Shown here: piece by piece, positions 23,360 to 31,153 of the stretch
Layout of the letters: every line of letters begins with the position of its first letter
Position numbering within the stretch: position 1 is the first letter of the stretch
Source of the DNA: a virus
Direction: 5' to 3' (one strand)
DNA: 43,613 nucleotides
IMG/VR virus record: IMGVR_UViG_3300047476_001728
Location: 1 to 43,613 of that record
Made by a program: the position numbers and the translations under genes
Notes under the pieces: generated by a model
Seen by the model: the letters and a program-made list of their open reading frames with translations, nothing else
Told to the model about the DNA's origin: nothing
The model's database searches: none

Positions 23360-23632
23360 ATGGATGACAAAATGATCAAGATCAAACTAGCTGCAGAGCT
23401 AGCTCAGGTCGCCGAAAGAACTATTTACAGCTGGATCCAGAACGGTCATCTGAAGCTGGCACACCCTGGATATGTTTTCGAAGCTGACCTTCGGCGAGCA
23501 ATCATCTCCGTCCAGAACCGCAAGACAGAGCAAGCCAAACTCCGTAGCGAACGATTTGAGCGGGACAAGAACGGCAAGTTCCGACTTCTATCAGGTGACT
23601 TAAACGGCAAGAACGTAAGCGGATTACTATAG
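23360..23632 (+). CDS. MerR/AlpA-like helix-turn-helix protein
   Basis: The N-terminal part of this 90-residue protein reads KLAAELAQVAERTIYSWIQN then GHLKLAHPGYVFEADLRRA, the pattern of winged HTH proteins of the excisionase/AlpA/MerR group. The rest is a charged helix and a GKNVSGLL end. It may be an excisionase-like or regulatory protein, or the DNA-binding partner of the packaging genes that follow. Confidence 0.75.
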   Translation: MDDKMIKIKLAAELAQVAERTIYSWIQNGHLKLAHPGYVFEADLRRAIISVQNRKTEQAKLRSERFERDKNGKFRLLSGDLNGKNVSGLL

Positions 23633-23842
23633 CAGGGTGGCTAGATACCCCCAAAGATTTGTTAATAAAAGAGGGAAAAGGCAGCCGTCTCCCTCTCCAC
23701 GCGCAAAATTTTCGTCCGACTTCGTCCGAAGATAAATCAACATTAGTGGCGTCGCGTAAAATTAATACAGCGGCGGCTCGTTTACAAGTCCTCTCCCCAG
23801 TTAAGCGGGCCGTCGCCCTAACTTCGAACGAAAGTTCATGAG
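23633..23842. other. Intergenic region with AACTTCGAACGAA box
   Basis: This 210-base gap contains no gene I can support. It holds a TTCGTCCGA direct repeat around 23714-23730 and a copy of AACTTCGAACGAA at 23820, ten bases before the next gene. The box is the reverse complement of the element fused to promoters in the right arm. Confidence 0.5.
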
Positions 23843-24784
23843 ATGTTTGATGACGAGATAGACAACAAAAACTTAGCACCCGAATACATGATCGACGACC
23901 CGATCGACATGCGCGTTGACCTCAGCCAATACGGCATCGAGGAAGTGGACAAGGGCGTCTGCCAAGATACATTTGAGAACCGTGCTATCATTCGGCGAGC
24001 GCGTCTCATCTGGGACAGCGTCTATTCCCTCAACGGAGTTCCAACGGGACTCATCCGCGTTCGTTCGAAGGAATCAATCGCCGAGAAGCGTCTACTATCT
24101 TTAGCTGAAAAGAAACCGATCCTTGCTGAACCGGACAACAAGAACTCCGACTTCATAACAGGCCTGGATCTTCTAGCGGAAACGGCGAGCGACTACTTGG
24201 TTCCTCCGTGGGTAGTTAACGCCACCCGTATGTACCTCAAGGAGCAAGAAGCCGGGGGACCTATGTCCCCGAAACGGAAACCGCTTGCCATGCCAGCTCG
24301 TTGCCGTCACATAAAAGATGACGGAATCAGATGTATGCTATGGTCCAGCGGGCGTCCAAACGATGACGGCCTGTGCAGAGTACACCTGAGATCTATTCAA
24401 CACAAGACAACCGATGACATCGAACGAGCTCGTGCGAAGTTAATGCAGGCTGCACCGTACGCTGTGGACAAACTCGAAGAACTCATGGAGTATGCTGAGA
24501 GTGAGCCGGTAAGACTCAAAGCTGCAACGGAGATCCTAGATCGCGCTGGAGTTCGAGGCGGCGTGGAGATAGACACCAATGTCAACATTGATGTACGGCC
24601 TGCAGCTAGTGTCATTGCCGAGAGGTTGGACCGCCTAGCTCAAGGAGCGATCGCAACTGCTGCGAAGTTAGCGGATGCAGGTATTCATGTGTCTCCGGAT
24701 AAAGAGATCATTGATGCTGATATAGTCACAGATGAGAAAACGGAAGAGCGGCCTGCGCTTACTTCGGAGGAAGAAAAGAAATAA
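23843..24784 (+). CDS. Terminase small subunit-like protein
   Basis: The 313-residue protein has AAPYAVDKLEELMEYAES then VRLKAATEILDRAGVRGG near residues 205-235, followed by ASVIAERLDRLAQGAI. This A..A...L..L...ES..VRLKAA..ILDR.G..GG pattern is typical of actinophage small terminases. A zinc-like region CRHIKDDGIRCML...CRVH lies near residue 150. The large terminase is not in the window, so the call rests on motif alone. Its start is at an ATG shortly after the AACTTCGAACGAA box. Confidence 0.72.
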   Translation: MFDDEIDNKNLAPEYMIDDPIDMRVDLSQYGIEEVDKGVCQDTFENRAIIRRARLIWDSVYSLNGVPTGLIRVRSKESIAEKRLLSLAEKKPILAEPDNKNSDFITGLDLLAETASDYLVPPWVVNATRMYLKEQEAGGPMSPKRKPLAMPARCRHIKDDGIRCMLWSSGRPNDDGLCRVHLRSIQHKTTDDIERARAKLMQAAPYAVDKLEELMEYAESEPVRLKAATEILDRAGVRGGVEIDTNVNIDVRPAASVIAERLDRLAQGAIATAAKLADAGIHVSPDKEIIDADIVTDEKTEERPALTSEEEKK

Positions 24785-24981
24785 TGAAGACTCAGGGAGA
24801 GATCCTCGAAGCGGCACGCGCTCTGTACGGGAACCTTAAAGCGGACATTGCAAACGCACATACACGGATCGAGCACATACGGATCACAACGTTGACCCAA
24901 GAAGCTGCGAACCTTGTAACGGAGCTCGAGTCTTTCTTTGCTGCATCAGCTGTGTTAGACTCAACGGGTGACCAGATCTAA
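24784..24981 (+). CDS. Small helical protein, 65 aa
   Basis: The ATG overlaps the preceding TAA by one base (taATG). The product is a helical hairpin (GEILEAARALYGNLKADI, ITTLTQEAANLVTELE). It overlaps the next gene by 14 bases. It could be a virion or packaging accessory. Confidence 0.65.
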   Translation: MKTQGEILEAARALYGNLKADIANAHTRIEHIRITTLTQEAANLVTELESFFAASAVLDSTGDQI

Positions 24982-25801
24982 TAAAGCTTTAATAAGCGCG
25001 TTCATTACGACGGCGAGGAAGTACAACGGGTATACCTCGGAGCTACTCGGACGTAACATGTTTGGCCAGCGGGTGGGCTACGATGCTCAGCCTTGGGCGG
25101 GTGCCTTCATTGATGTTTGTGCCAGGGAGGCTGGACTGCGTCTACCATCTTTCACTTATGTGCCCGCGGGACTAGCGGCCTGCGTACGTACGGGTAACAT
25201 CTCACGAACACCTCGAGCCGGGGACATCGCAGTATATGCATTCTCCAGTAACACGGCGAGCGCTTTCTCAGCTCCACACTGCGGGATCGTAGTTGACACA
25301 CGTAACTTCAAACGGACTGGTGAATTCCTCGCGATCGAAGGTAACACCATCGGAACGGGCGTCTACCAAAATAAAGACGGCGTGCACCAACGGATCCGAT
25401 CTTTAAACGAAGTCGTTTTGTTTTGTCGGCCGACGGATCCAGGAACAAGCGGCCTGCATCTTCTGACGAAGCTTCTTAAGAAGTTAACCGGCGGAGCTCC
25501 GGATCGAGTCGAGCTACAAACAATTAACGAAGCGGCGAGCTCACCTAAGGAGATCCGTCTTCCCAAGTTACTAACCGCACGTACTAAGAACACGGACATT
25601 GAACGGGTTCAGCTAGCGCTCTCACTTGTAACGGATCTCAAAGGAGCCGAACGTGGGAAGTGGGATGGAGCTACAGCTTCCGCCTTCGCTAACTTCCAAC
25701 GGACGATCGGCCGAGTTGGATCCGACGCATCCGGTGCTCCAGATCTTCCGACGTTGCAACGTCTATCAAAAGAAACGGGCCTGTTCACAGTCTCTGAGTA
25801 G
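24968..25801 (+). CDS. CHAP-like domain protein with peptidoglycan-binding end, catalytic Cys missing
   Basis: Residues about 10-155 read like an actinophage CHAP domain: GYDAQPWAGAFIDVCAREAG, PRAGDIAVYAF, APHCGIVVDT and FLAIEGNT. In active CHAP enzymes the position after PW is Cys (PWC..F), but here it is Ala. The His of PHCG is kept. The C-terminal part (about 205-270) reads as a PG_binding_1-like fold: DIERVQLALSLV, GKWDGATASAFANFQRT. It may bind cell wall without cutting it, for example as a virion component. An alternative is that the neighbouring Cys (FIDVC) has taken over. Confidence 0.75.
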   Translation: MTRSNKALISAFITTARKYNGYTSELLGRNMFGQRVGYDAQPWAGAFIDVCAREAGLRLPSFTYVPAGLAACVRTGNISRTPRAGDIAVYAFSSNTASAFSAPHCGIVVDTRNFKRTGEFLAIEGNTIGTGVYQNKDGVHQRIRSLNEVVLFCRPTDPGTSGLHLLTKLLKKLTGGAPDRVELQTINEAASSPKEIRLPKLLTARTKNTDIERVQLALSLVTDLKGAERGKWDGATASAFANFQRTIGRVGSDASGAPDLPTLQRLSKETGLFTVSE

Positions 25802-25813
25802 ATGAGATATAAT
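25784..25813 (+). promoter_or_regulatory. Leaderless promoter for 25820
   Basis: TTCACA at 25784 and a perfect TATAAT at 25808 are 18 bases apart. The ATG at 25820 follows the -10 box by six bases. Confidence 0.75.
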
Positions 25814-25819
25814 TCACTC

Positions 25820-26482
25820 ATGAACGTTTTAAAGCTCGAGCACTTTGAAACTGCAGGCCTGCATGCAGAAGAGATCTACCCAGGTATTTTTACTGTGCAC
25901 GAATTCCTCACAGAGGAGGAGGTCAGCAAGCTGGAGCTACAGTTCTCAACAATGAACGAAGAAGACTGGCGAGTCTCTTACACTGAAAGCTTGTACCGGT
26001 TCATCGAGGACCAGTACGGTGTTACTACATTCGAAGAAGCTCAAGCGCTAGGGCACCGTATTGATATCGACGGCGAGTGGGTAGACAAGAATGCGTTGAT
26101 CCAAGATCTCGACGTCCGGCAAACAATCAACGAACGGCTTGCTTCGATCTTTGTTCAGTTCCCGGAGCTCGAGCTTCGTGGGGCAGGCTCGATCCAAAGA
26201 CAGTACGAAGGCGTGCGGCTTAACTACCACGTAGACAGTGAGTCAAACCCGTTGGTTGTTTATGCAGCTGTCATGTACGTGAACGGGGACTTCGAAGGCG
26301 GCGAGCTACACTTTCCACGAATTGATGTGAAGATAAAGCCGGCTGCCAGAGATCTGATAATCTTTCCATCAGCGGATGACTACCTGCACGGCGTGCTTCC
26401 TGTAGAAGCGGGACCCACACGGTATGCCCTCCCAGCTTTCATCAACAAACGAACAACCGAGGAGAACACGGATGCCGCTTAA
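25820..26482 (+). CDS. 2OG-Fe(II) oxygenase, tandem copy 1
   Basis: I chose the ATG at 25820 because of the leaderless promoter; an in-frame ATG at 25802 lies upstream of the predicted start of transcription. The 220-residue protein has LNYHVDSESNPLVVYAAVMY (H-x-D), GGELHFPR, and DDYLHGVLPVEAGPTRYALP with the distal His and the Arg for 2-oxoglutarate. IQRQYEGV is shared with the next gene. The pair clearly arose by duplication. The substrate is unknown. Confidence 0.85.
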   Translation: MNVLKLEHFETAGLHAEEIYPGIFTVHEFLTEEEVSKLELQFSTMNEEDWRVSYTESLYRFIEDQYGVTTFEEAQALGHRIDIDGEWVDKNALIQDLDVRQTINERLASIFVQFPELELRGAGSIQRQYEGVRLNYHVDSESNPLVVYAAVMYVNGDFEGGELHFPRIDVKIKPAARDLIIFPSADDYLHGVLPVEAGPTRYALPAFINKRTTEENTDAA

Positions 26483-27170
26483 CACTGCAGCTTTTAACGA
26501 AGCCGGATACGAAGTTAAGGAGCTAGCTTCAGAGATCTGGGAGGTTGAGAATTTCATCAGCTCAGCGGACATCGAACGAATCTTCGAGTTCGTTGGAACA
26601 CTGACTGAGGAAGACTGGATCGGCCACTACATGAACCACCTCCGCGACAAGGCGGAGAGGGAGTTCGGAACTCGCGACATCGAAACTCTTCAGAAGGAGG
26701 GCAAGATGGAGATCACCTTCGACTGGGCTGATAAGAACATCATGTTTCCTAATTCAGAAATCATTGGACGCGTCAACTCTGGAATCGACAGCATCATTGC
26801 GTACGACCCAAATCTTTACTTCACAGGAGCTGGGACCATTCAGCGCCAGTACGAGGGCTCTGACCTCAAGGTCCACGTTGACAACCACGTAGATCCACAT
26901 GTTGCATATGCTGCAGTGATTTATTTGAACGACGACTACACCCATGGCGAGGTCATCTTCCCTGAGCAGGGCCTCGAGTTAAAACCAAAGCCTGGTTCGA
27001 TGCTGATGTTCTCATCTGGAGAGACTCACCCTCATGGCGTCAATCCTCCAGGGCCTGGTCCTCTGCGCTATGTTCTTCCTTGTTTCATCAAGCAGCACGA
27101 GCTGCCTGAAGGATTTGTGCACAACCCAAGTCCTATGCATTTGAAATACCAGACCACAAAGAAGTACTAA
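26472..27170 (+). CDS. 2OG-Fe(II) oxygenase, tandem copy 2
   Basis: The 232-residue protein overlaps copy 1 by 11 bases. It shares GAGTIQRQYEG, then LKVHVDNHVDPHVAYAAV (H-x-D), GEVIFPEQG, and ETHPHGVNPPGPGPLRYVLP. The metal and 2-oxoglutarate residues are complete, so both copies could be active. It has a C-terminal tail of about 25 residues that copy 1 lacks. Base use changes within the gene: the second half has fewer CGG/GAGCTC-type words than copy 1. Confidence 0.85.
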   Translation: MPLNTAAFNEAGYEVKELASEIWEVENFISSADIERIFEFVGTLTEEDWIGHYMNHLRDKAEREFGTRDIETLQKEGKMEITFDWADKNIMFPNSEIIGRVNSGIDSIIAYDPNLYFTGAGTIQRQYEGSDLKVHVDNHVDPHVAYAAVIYLNDDYTHGEVIFPEQGLELKPKPGSMLMFSSGETHPHGVNPPGPGPLRYVLPCFIKQHELPEGFVHNPSPMHLKYQTTKKY

Positions 27171-27184
27171 GGAATTCAAGTAAC

Positions 27185-27213
27185 TTGACTTTCGGCGAGC
27201 GCCGTGTTACAGT
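27185..27213 (+). promoter_or_regulatory. Leaderless promoter for 27220
   Basis: TTGACT at 27185, 17-base spacer, TACAGT at 27208, six bases, ATG at 27220. Confidence 0.75.
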
Positions 27214-27219
27214 TACTGC

Positions 27220-27444
27220 ATGGGAAAATTAACAGTTACTTCTTCGGAAGCCATGCGCTGGGTCAACCAGGCAGTTGTCACTTTGAATGATGGTCGTACG
27301 GTGCCTGTTGGGTACCTGTCCGATGACGAAGGTCCAGAACTGGACTCCTTGGTTGTCTACGGAGCGGGCGTGCCCGAATCGGTCGAGAACGAAATCAAGG
27401 ACATCCTTGCTGAACTCGGCGCGGACGCCAACAATGATTGGTAG
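27220..27444 (+). CDS. Small hypothetical protein, 74 aa
   Basis: The gene has a strong leaderless promoter. The product begins MGKLTVTSSEAMRWVNQA and has a short beta part (AVVTLNDGRTVPVGYL) and an acidic helical end. No family is recognised. It overlaps the next gene by 11 bases. Confidence 0.68.
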   Translation: MGKLTVTSSEAMRWVNQAVVTLNDGRTVPVGYLSDDEGPELDSLVVYGAGVPESVENEIKDILAELGADANNDW

Positions 27445-27706
27445 TTGCGGCGAGCCTTTCTGCGACACAGATTGCAAACCGTTTGTCTGCAGGGACTGCG
27501 GTGCGAACACGCTACACATCGATGAGTACTACATGCTCACGGACACGGTCTGGAATTCGATCTACAAGAAGCGGCGTGGAATGCTCTGCATCGGATGTGT
27601 CGAGCAACGGCTTGGTAGGAAGTTGGTACCCGCGGACTTCGCGGATGTCCCTCTGAACTACTTCCCAACTTTTTCAACACGGCTTGCATCTAGACGGATC
27701 AGCTAA
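27434..27706 (+). CDS. Conserved zinc-binding phage protein, 90 aa
   Basis: The start is the ATG at 27434, inside the previous gene. The product has CGEPFCDTDCKPFVCRDCG, then IDEYYMLTDTVWNSI, GMLCIGCVEQRLGR and LVPADFADVPLN. I recognise the C..CG...HIDEYYML.D.VW and GMLC..C.E.RLGR..., DF.D.PLN pattern from uncharacterised actinobacterial and phage proteins. Zinc binding by the Cys pairs is likely. Its role is unknown. Confidence 0.8.
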   Translation: MIGSCGEPFCDTDCKPFVCRDCGANTLHIDEYYMLTDTVWNSIYKKRRGMLCIGCVEQRLGRKLVPADFADVPLNYFPTFSTRLASRRIS

Positions 27707-27713
27707 ACTATTA

Positions 27714-27911
27714 ATGAAAGAAATAAACATGTACGGATTTGAATACCAGGTAACACCATCAGCGGCGAGCTCTAACTTCGAACGAGTGATCGTCTTTGCT
27801 GAAGATGTAACGGATGCTGAAAAGCAGCTTGCAGCTGTAACTTTCAACGGACAACCTCTGGCGAGCTGGACACTGAAGGAAAGCAAAACACTACTTGCGA
27901 CAAAGAATTAA
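27714..27911 (+). CDS. Small hypothetical protein, 65 aa
   Basis: Either the ATG at 27714 or the one at 27729 (MYGFEYQVTPSAASSNF) may be the start; a GAAAGAAA ribosome-like stretch before the second favours the shorter form. A short alpha/beta protein is expected (FERVIVFAEDVTDAEKQL). A TAAACT box lies at 27704. It overlaps the following gene by 17 bases. Confidence 0.62.
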   Translation: MKEINMYGFEYQVTPSAASSNFERVIVFAEDVTDAEKQLAAVTFNGQPLASWTLKESKTLLATKN

Positions 27912-28212
27912 GGACGGCCTGCGTCAGTACGTAGATCAGTTCAAGCGAGCCCCTTGGTGGGTTAAAGCGATCGCAACTTTATGCATCGGGTACCTCGTTA
28001 TGCCGATAGACCCATTTGACGTCATCTTTCCATGGCTAGCATTCAGCGACGATCTCTTTGTAGCGGGCATGCTTCTGAAGCTTCTTCACAAGTACGGATC
28101 CATCCCAGGTGATGAGCAGCTCACACCGGTGCAACTTCTAACGAAGATCAAAGCCGAGATCAAGAAGGCCCGCGCAGCTAAGCGGGATCAGAAGCTGCCG
28201 TCATCAGATTGA
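27895..28212 (+). CDS. DUF1232/YkvA-like membrane protein
   Basis: The 105-residue product has WWVKAIATLCIGYLVMPIDP then FDVIFPWLAFSDDLFVAGML, matching the Y...PIDl.PD.....G..DD......L core of DUF1232 proteins. Two membrane-associated helices are expected, followed by a Lys-rich tail. The start is a TTG inside the previous gene. The family's function is not known. Confidence 0.72.
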   Translation: MRQRIKDGLRQYVDQFKRAPWWVKAIATLCIGYLVMPIDPFDVIFPWLAFSDDLFVAGMLLKLLHKYGSIPGDEQLTPVQLLTKIKAEIKKARAAKRDQKLPSSD

Positions 28213-28258
28213 TTTCATAACTTCCAACCAAGCGGACTCGTTTGAAGTCGCGGCCGGC

Positions 28259-28287
28259 TTGCAGATCCGAGCACCGTATGCTATGTT
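28259..28287 (+). promoter_or_regulatory. Leaderless promoter for 28294
   Basis: TTGCAG at 28259, 17-base spacer, TATGTT at 28282, six bases, ATG at 28294. Confidence 0.65.
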
Positions 28288-28293
28288 TTATAT

Positions 28294-28461
28294 ATGGCTA
28301 AAGTAAATTCATATGATGACGTCAAGACCGTTCAGGACCTGAAGGACACTCCTTGTACGGCGTGCGATGAGCATGTCCTCGACTGGAATCTCTGCCCGAG
28401 CTGCAAGTGGGCGCTCGAGTGTGCGGACTGTTGCGGATGCGACGAATTAGAAGATCAGTAA
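28294..28461 (+). CDS. Small Cys-rich zinc protein, 55 aa
   Basis: The product has CTACDEHVLDWNLCPSCK then CADCCGCDEL, four CxxC-type pairs in 40 residues. It probably folds around one or two zinc ions. A leaderless promoter precedes it. Its target is unknown. Confidence 0.68.
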   Translation: MAKVNSYDDVKTVQDLKDTPCTACDEHVLDWNLCPSCKWALECADCCGCDELEDQ

Positions 28462-28467
28462 GTTAAC

Positions 28468-28496
28468 TTGCATTACGGCGTGCACTCTGCTACCAT
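28468..28496 (+). promoter_or_regulatory. Promoter for 28521
   Basis: TTGCAT at 28468, 17-base spacer, TACCAT at 28491. The start near 28503 gives an 18-base leader with AGGAAAGGA. Confidence 0.65.
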
Positions 28497-28520
28497 TTAA
28501 GTATCTAGGAAAGGATTCTC

Positions 28521-28754
28521 ATGGAAACTAAATTTGACTCAAAGGCCTACATCCAGAAGGAGTACGGTTCCATCGTCGGTGCCAAGATTGTCGGCGTGCG
28601 TCCGTTGACGGCAAGCGAACTCGCGGACATGGGATGGGAAGACTCGTACGATGTCGGATTCGTCATCCTTCTTGACAACGGGCAAGCACTCATCCCATCG
28701 ATGGACCCAGAAGGTAACGGTGCTGGTCACGTGTATGTGGAGCGTTGGAAGTAA
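28521..28754 (+). CDS. Small hypothetical protein, 77 aa
   Basis: The product starts METKFDSKAYIQKEYGSI and has a beta-rich middle (GAKIVGVRPLT, YDVGFVILLDNGQALIPS) and a GAGHVYVE end. The IVGVR.L...E....GW....V..L..G....S.D.EGN pattern is familiar from phage proteins of unknown function. It is a single-gene unit with its own promoter and terminator. Confidence 0.68.
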   Translation: METKFDSKAYIQKEYGSIVGAKIVGVRPLTASELADMGWEDSYDVGFVILLDNGQALIPSMDPEGNGAGHVYVERWK

Positions 28755-28775
28755 CTAGCTAACGGATCCACACTG

Positions 28776-28812
28776 AAACTTCCTGCGAATGCGTTCGTGG
28801 GAAGTTTTCTTT
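28776..28812 (+). terminator. Rho-independent terminator with long stem
   Basis: AAACTTCCTGCGAA pairs with TTCGTGGGAAGTTT around TGCG, followed by TCTTTT. The right half resembles the TTCGTTnGAAGTT promoter box with one change, but here it is explained by the stem. Confidence 0.85.
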
Positions 28813-28891
28813 TAAGCGGATGGATCGCCGGCCAGGCATCAGCTAACTTCGAACGAATCACTATTTATTAAGTACAGTACGATTAGATTCC

Positions 28892-29182
28892 ATGAGAGCA
28901 ATTGAACTCCACTTAATAGAAGACGAAGTCGATGCTGGTATGGCCATCGTGGCTGGACTAGTTACCCCTGAGGATCTAGCTGACATTGCATGCATAAGCT
29001 GCACTGAAGATGTTGGCCAAGTCGATGGTACCTTCTATGCATATCTAGTAGGTCTTGATGAGAAGTCCCAGTGGATCGTATGCTTCGATTGCGCTCAGGA
29101 TGCGATCAGCGCTGTACCTGCTAGCCCATATATAGATGAGGATCTTGATCCCCTAACTTTCGACGATCTTGAAGACGAGTAG
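28892..29182 (+). CDS. Acidic hypothetical protein, 96 aa
   Basis: The product has CISCTEDVG and CFDCAQDA, two CxxC pairs about 35 residues apart, then a very acidic tail. TACAGT and TACGAT boxes lie directly upstream, so any leader is nearly absent. AACTTCGAACGAA is at 28845. This gene is rich in GATC, unlike most coding regions to its right. Confidence 0.68.
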   Translation: MRAIELHLIEDEVDAGMAIVAGLVTPEDLADIACISCTEDVGQVDGTFYAYLVGLDEKSQWIVCFDCAQDAISAVPASPYIDEDLDPLTFDDLEDE

Positions 29183-29222
29183 CTGCTGATCGATCAGCCC
29201 GGGAAAAACTAAATAAAAAATC

Positions 29223-29287
29223 TTTGTTGGAAGAGTTGCGCTTTTGTCGCGACTTCGTGTAAAGTTGGTCTTGTCGGGAAAACGACA
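29223..29287 (+). promoter_or_regulatory. Promoter with start-site hairpin (unit 29312)
   Basis: A degenerate box TTTGTTGGAAGAGTTG runs into TTGCGC at 29236; TAAAGT lies at 29260 after 18 bases. The hairpin TGTCG-GGAAAA-CGACA occupies 29272-29287, beginning at the predicted first base. GGAAAGGCACGAAA then precedes the GTG. Confidence 0.72.
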
Positions 29288-29311
29288 CTCAACTACTGGA
29301 AAGGCACGAAA

Positions 29312-29818
29312 GTGAACCCAACAACATTCGGAGAAGTTTCTTCCGAGATTGCTGACGCACTTGCCACTTCTCACGAAGAGGTAAGCACCAAGCCTCGCCT
29401 AATGGGAATGGGCATTTACCTTGAGGCGCACGCAACTAACTCATACGCACGAACCACCCAAGTTCTGATTACCCCAAGTGGTAAGAACGAAAAGGGCGAA
29501 GTCGTAAGTATGGCTGTTATCTATCGCACCATTAGCGAGTTCTCACCTCGCGCTCAATGGCGCACTAACTTCGTTCGAACCCCTAAAGAGTTTGACGCTA
29601 TGTCGCCTGTTGATAAGGCTGTCGAACTTGGTTCGCGTGCGAGCGAAATCACTGCGCGTATGTTCCCAGAGGGATTTACGCCACGACCACGACCAATCGT
29701 GTTCGAACTAACTGATGTTGATTTCACTGACATCAGCACTTGGAAAGCACCTGCGTCTGCGTTGCGCCGAATCACCAAAGCGCGCGCCGAAGTTGGCTAC
29801 CCAGAAAACCTTTACTAG
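29312..29818 (+). CDS. Hypothetical protein upstream of MoxR-type ATPase, 168 aa
   Basis: A GTG start follows the hairpin leader. The protein is alpha/beta with AYARTTQVLITPSGK-like strands and a C-terminal helical part ending ASALRRITKARAEVGYPE. No known family is recognised. It shares a transcript with the ATPase gene (27-base gap), so it may be a third partner or substrate adaptor of the MoxR/VWA pair. Confidence 0.72.
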   Translation: MNPTTFGEVSSEIADALATSHEEVSTKPRLMGMGIYLEAHATNSYARTTQVLITPSGKNEKGEVVSMAVIYRTISEFSPRAQWRTNFVRTPKEFDAMSPVDKAVELGSRASEITARMFPEGFTPRPRPIVFELTDVDFTDISTWKAPASALRRITKARAEVGYPENLY

Positions 29819-29845
29819 GGAAATCGAAAAGGACGGAAAACTGAA

Positions 29846-30862
29846 ATGACTACTACAACAAACACCTACGAAGAAATCGTGGACGCAATCTACCCAGAAC
29901 TCACCTCGCTGATTTTCGGCGTTGCTGTTCAGGGTGAGGACGAAACCAAAGTTCCTGCTGGTCTGACTTCGCTAATGCCGAAAAGTGGACGCGCTAATCT
30001 TCGCGCTAAGATTGGAACTGGAACTCCAAAACCAAAGGCAAAGGCAACTGTGAGCGTAGAAACGATTGAGGGTGCGGAGAAGTATCAGCGTCCGAATGGC
30101 GACTTCTACTTCTCTCGCACTTGGGGAGAACATTCAGATGTTGAGGTTCTTCGCAAAGCACGCGCAAACAATCAGTATGTGCTTTTGTATGGTGCGCCCG
30201 GAACTGGCAAAACTGCTCTCGTTGAGGGTGCGTTCCCAGACGAACTTTACACAATCCTTGGTTCTGGCGACACCGAACTTTCGGACTTCATTGGTGGCTA
30301 TGTCCAAACTCCAAGTGGTTCGTTCGAATGGGTGGACGGCGTTTTGGTAAAGTCTGCCGAAGAGGGCAAGGTTCTCTTGATTGACGAGATTGGTCTGATT
30401 GACCCAAAGGTTCTTTCGGCTGTCTATGGTCTTATGGACGGACGCAAGGAAATCGTAATCACTGCGAACCCAGAGCGCGGAACTGTAAAAGCAAAGGACG
30501 GCTTTTATGTGATTGGCGCGACAAATCCCAATGCGCCCGGAGTTCGCCTAAGCGAGGCGTTGCTCTCTCGTTTTTCCATTCAGGCAGAAATGACGACTGA
30601 CTGGTCGTTGGCGAAAAAGTTGGGCGTTCCTGCGTCTGCTGTTTCGGTTGCCCAGAACCTTGCGAAAAAGCAAGCGAATGGTGAAACTTCGTGGTCGCCT
30701 CAAATGCGTGAACTGTTGGCATACAAGTCAATCAGCGAAGTGTTTGGGACTAAGTTCGCAATCTCCAACTTGCTTGCGAGTGCGCCAGAACTTGACCGCC
30801 CTGTCGTGGCAGATGTTTTCACTCGCGTGTTCGGTGAAGAGTGCCGTCCTGCCAAGATTTAG
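29846..30862 (+). CDS. MoxR/CobS-like AAA+ ATPase
   Basis: The 338-residue protein has Walker A YGAPGTGKTALVEG near residue 115, Walker B GKVLLIDEIGLIDP near residue 175 and sensor 1 VIGATNPNAPGVRLSEAL with the arginine LLSRF soon after. GDTELSDFIGGYVQ is typical of MoxR/CobS proteins, which remodel or load metals together with VWA partners. The partner here is the 31154 gene. About 100 extra residues precede the AAA+ core. Reading the whole gene, I found no GATC and no AGCT. Confidence 0.92.
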   Translation: MTTTTNTYEEIVDAIYPELTSLIFGVAVQGEDETKVPAGLTSLMPKSGRANLRAKIGTGTPKPKAKATVSVETIEGAEKYQRPNGDFYFSRTWGEHSDVEVLRKARANNQYVLLYGAPGTGKTALVEGAFPDELYTILGSGDTELSDFIGGYVQTPSGSFEWVDGVLVKSAEEGKVLLIDEIGLIDPKVLSAVYGLMDGRKEIVITANPERGTVKAKDGFYVIGATNPNAPGVRLSEALLSRFSIQAEMTTDWSLAKKLGVPASAVSVAQNLAKKQANGETSWSPQMRELLAYKSISEVFGTKFAISNLLASAPELDRPVVADVFTRVFGEECRPAKI

Positions 30863-30885
30863 TTTCCGTCCGAAACTGAAAAGCG

Positions 30886-30918
30886 AAGTGCCAGAGAAAT
30901 CTGGCACTTTTGCTTTTT
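30886..30918 (+). terminator. Rho-independent terminator
   Basis: AAGTGCCAG pairs with CTGGCACTT around AGAAAT, followed by a T-rich run. It ends the 29312-30862 transcript. Confidence 0.9.
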
Positions 30919-31091
30919 GGTGGAAAGGCAGCTCTAGGGATCGTACGCATTACTTCCAACGAAGAAATCAAAAGCTTGACCACTGATCGATCACCCGGGT
31001 GGATGGCCCAGGATTTAATCACCCAAAAGCTTGGGCCAAAGCTGCGCCGGACTTGGGATCGAAATCGAACGAAATCTTTTCTTGGATTGAG

Positions 31092-31121
31092 TTGCGCCAA
31101 AGTGTAAAAGTGCGCTATCCT
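31092..31121 (+). promoter_or_regulatory. Promoter for 31154
   Basis: TTGCGC at 31092 and TATCCT at 31116 are 18 bases apart. No tight hairpin is seen at the start; CAGT...ACTG at 31133-31150 is a weak substitute. TGGAAAGGACTGGAAATG follows. Confidence 0.55.
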
Positions 31122-31153
31122 GAATAGGTAATCAGTTTTGGAAAGGACTGGAA

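Noticed and set aside
27774-27786. A regulatory AACTTCGAACGA box
   Set aside because: It lies inside the 27714 coding region and has no promoter next to it, so it may be chance in a region of similar codon use.
28776-28812. A TTCGTTnGAAGTT promoter box
   Set aside because: The match TTCGTGGGAAGTT is the right arm of a 14-bp terminator stem followed by T residues, which explains it.
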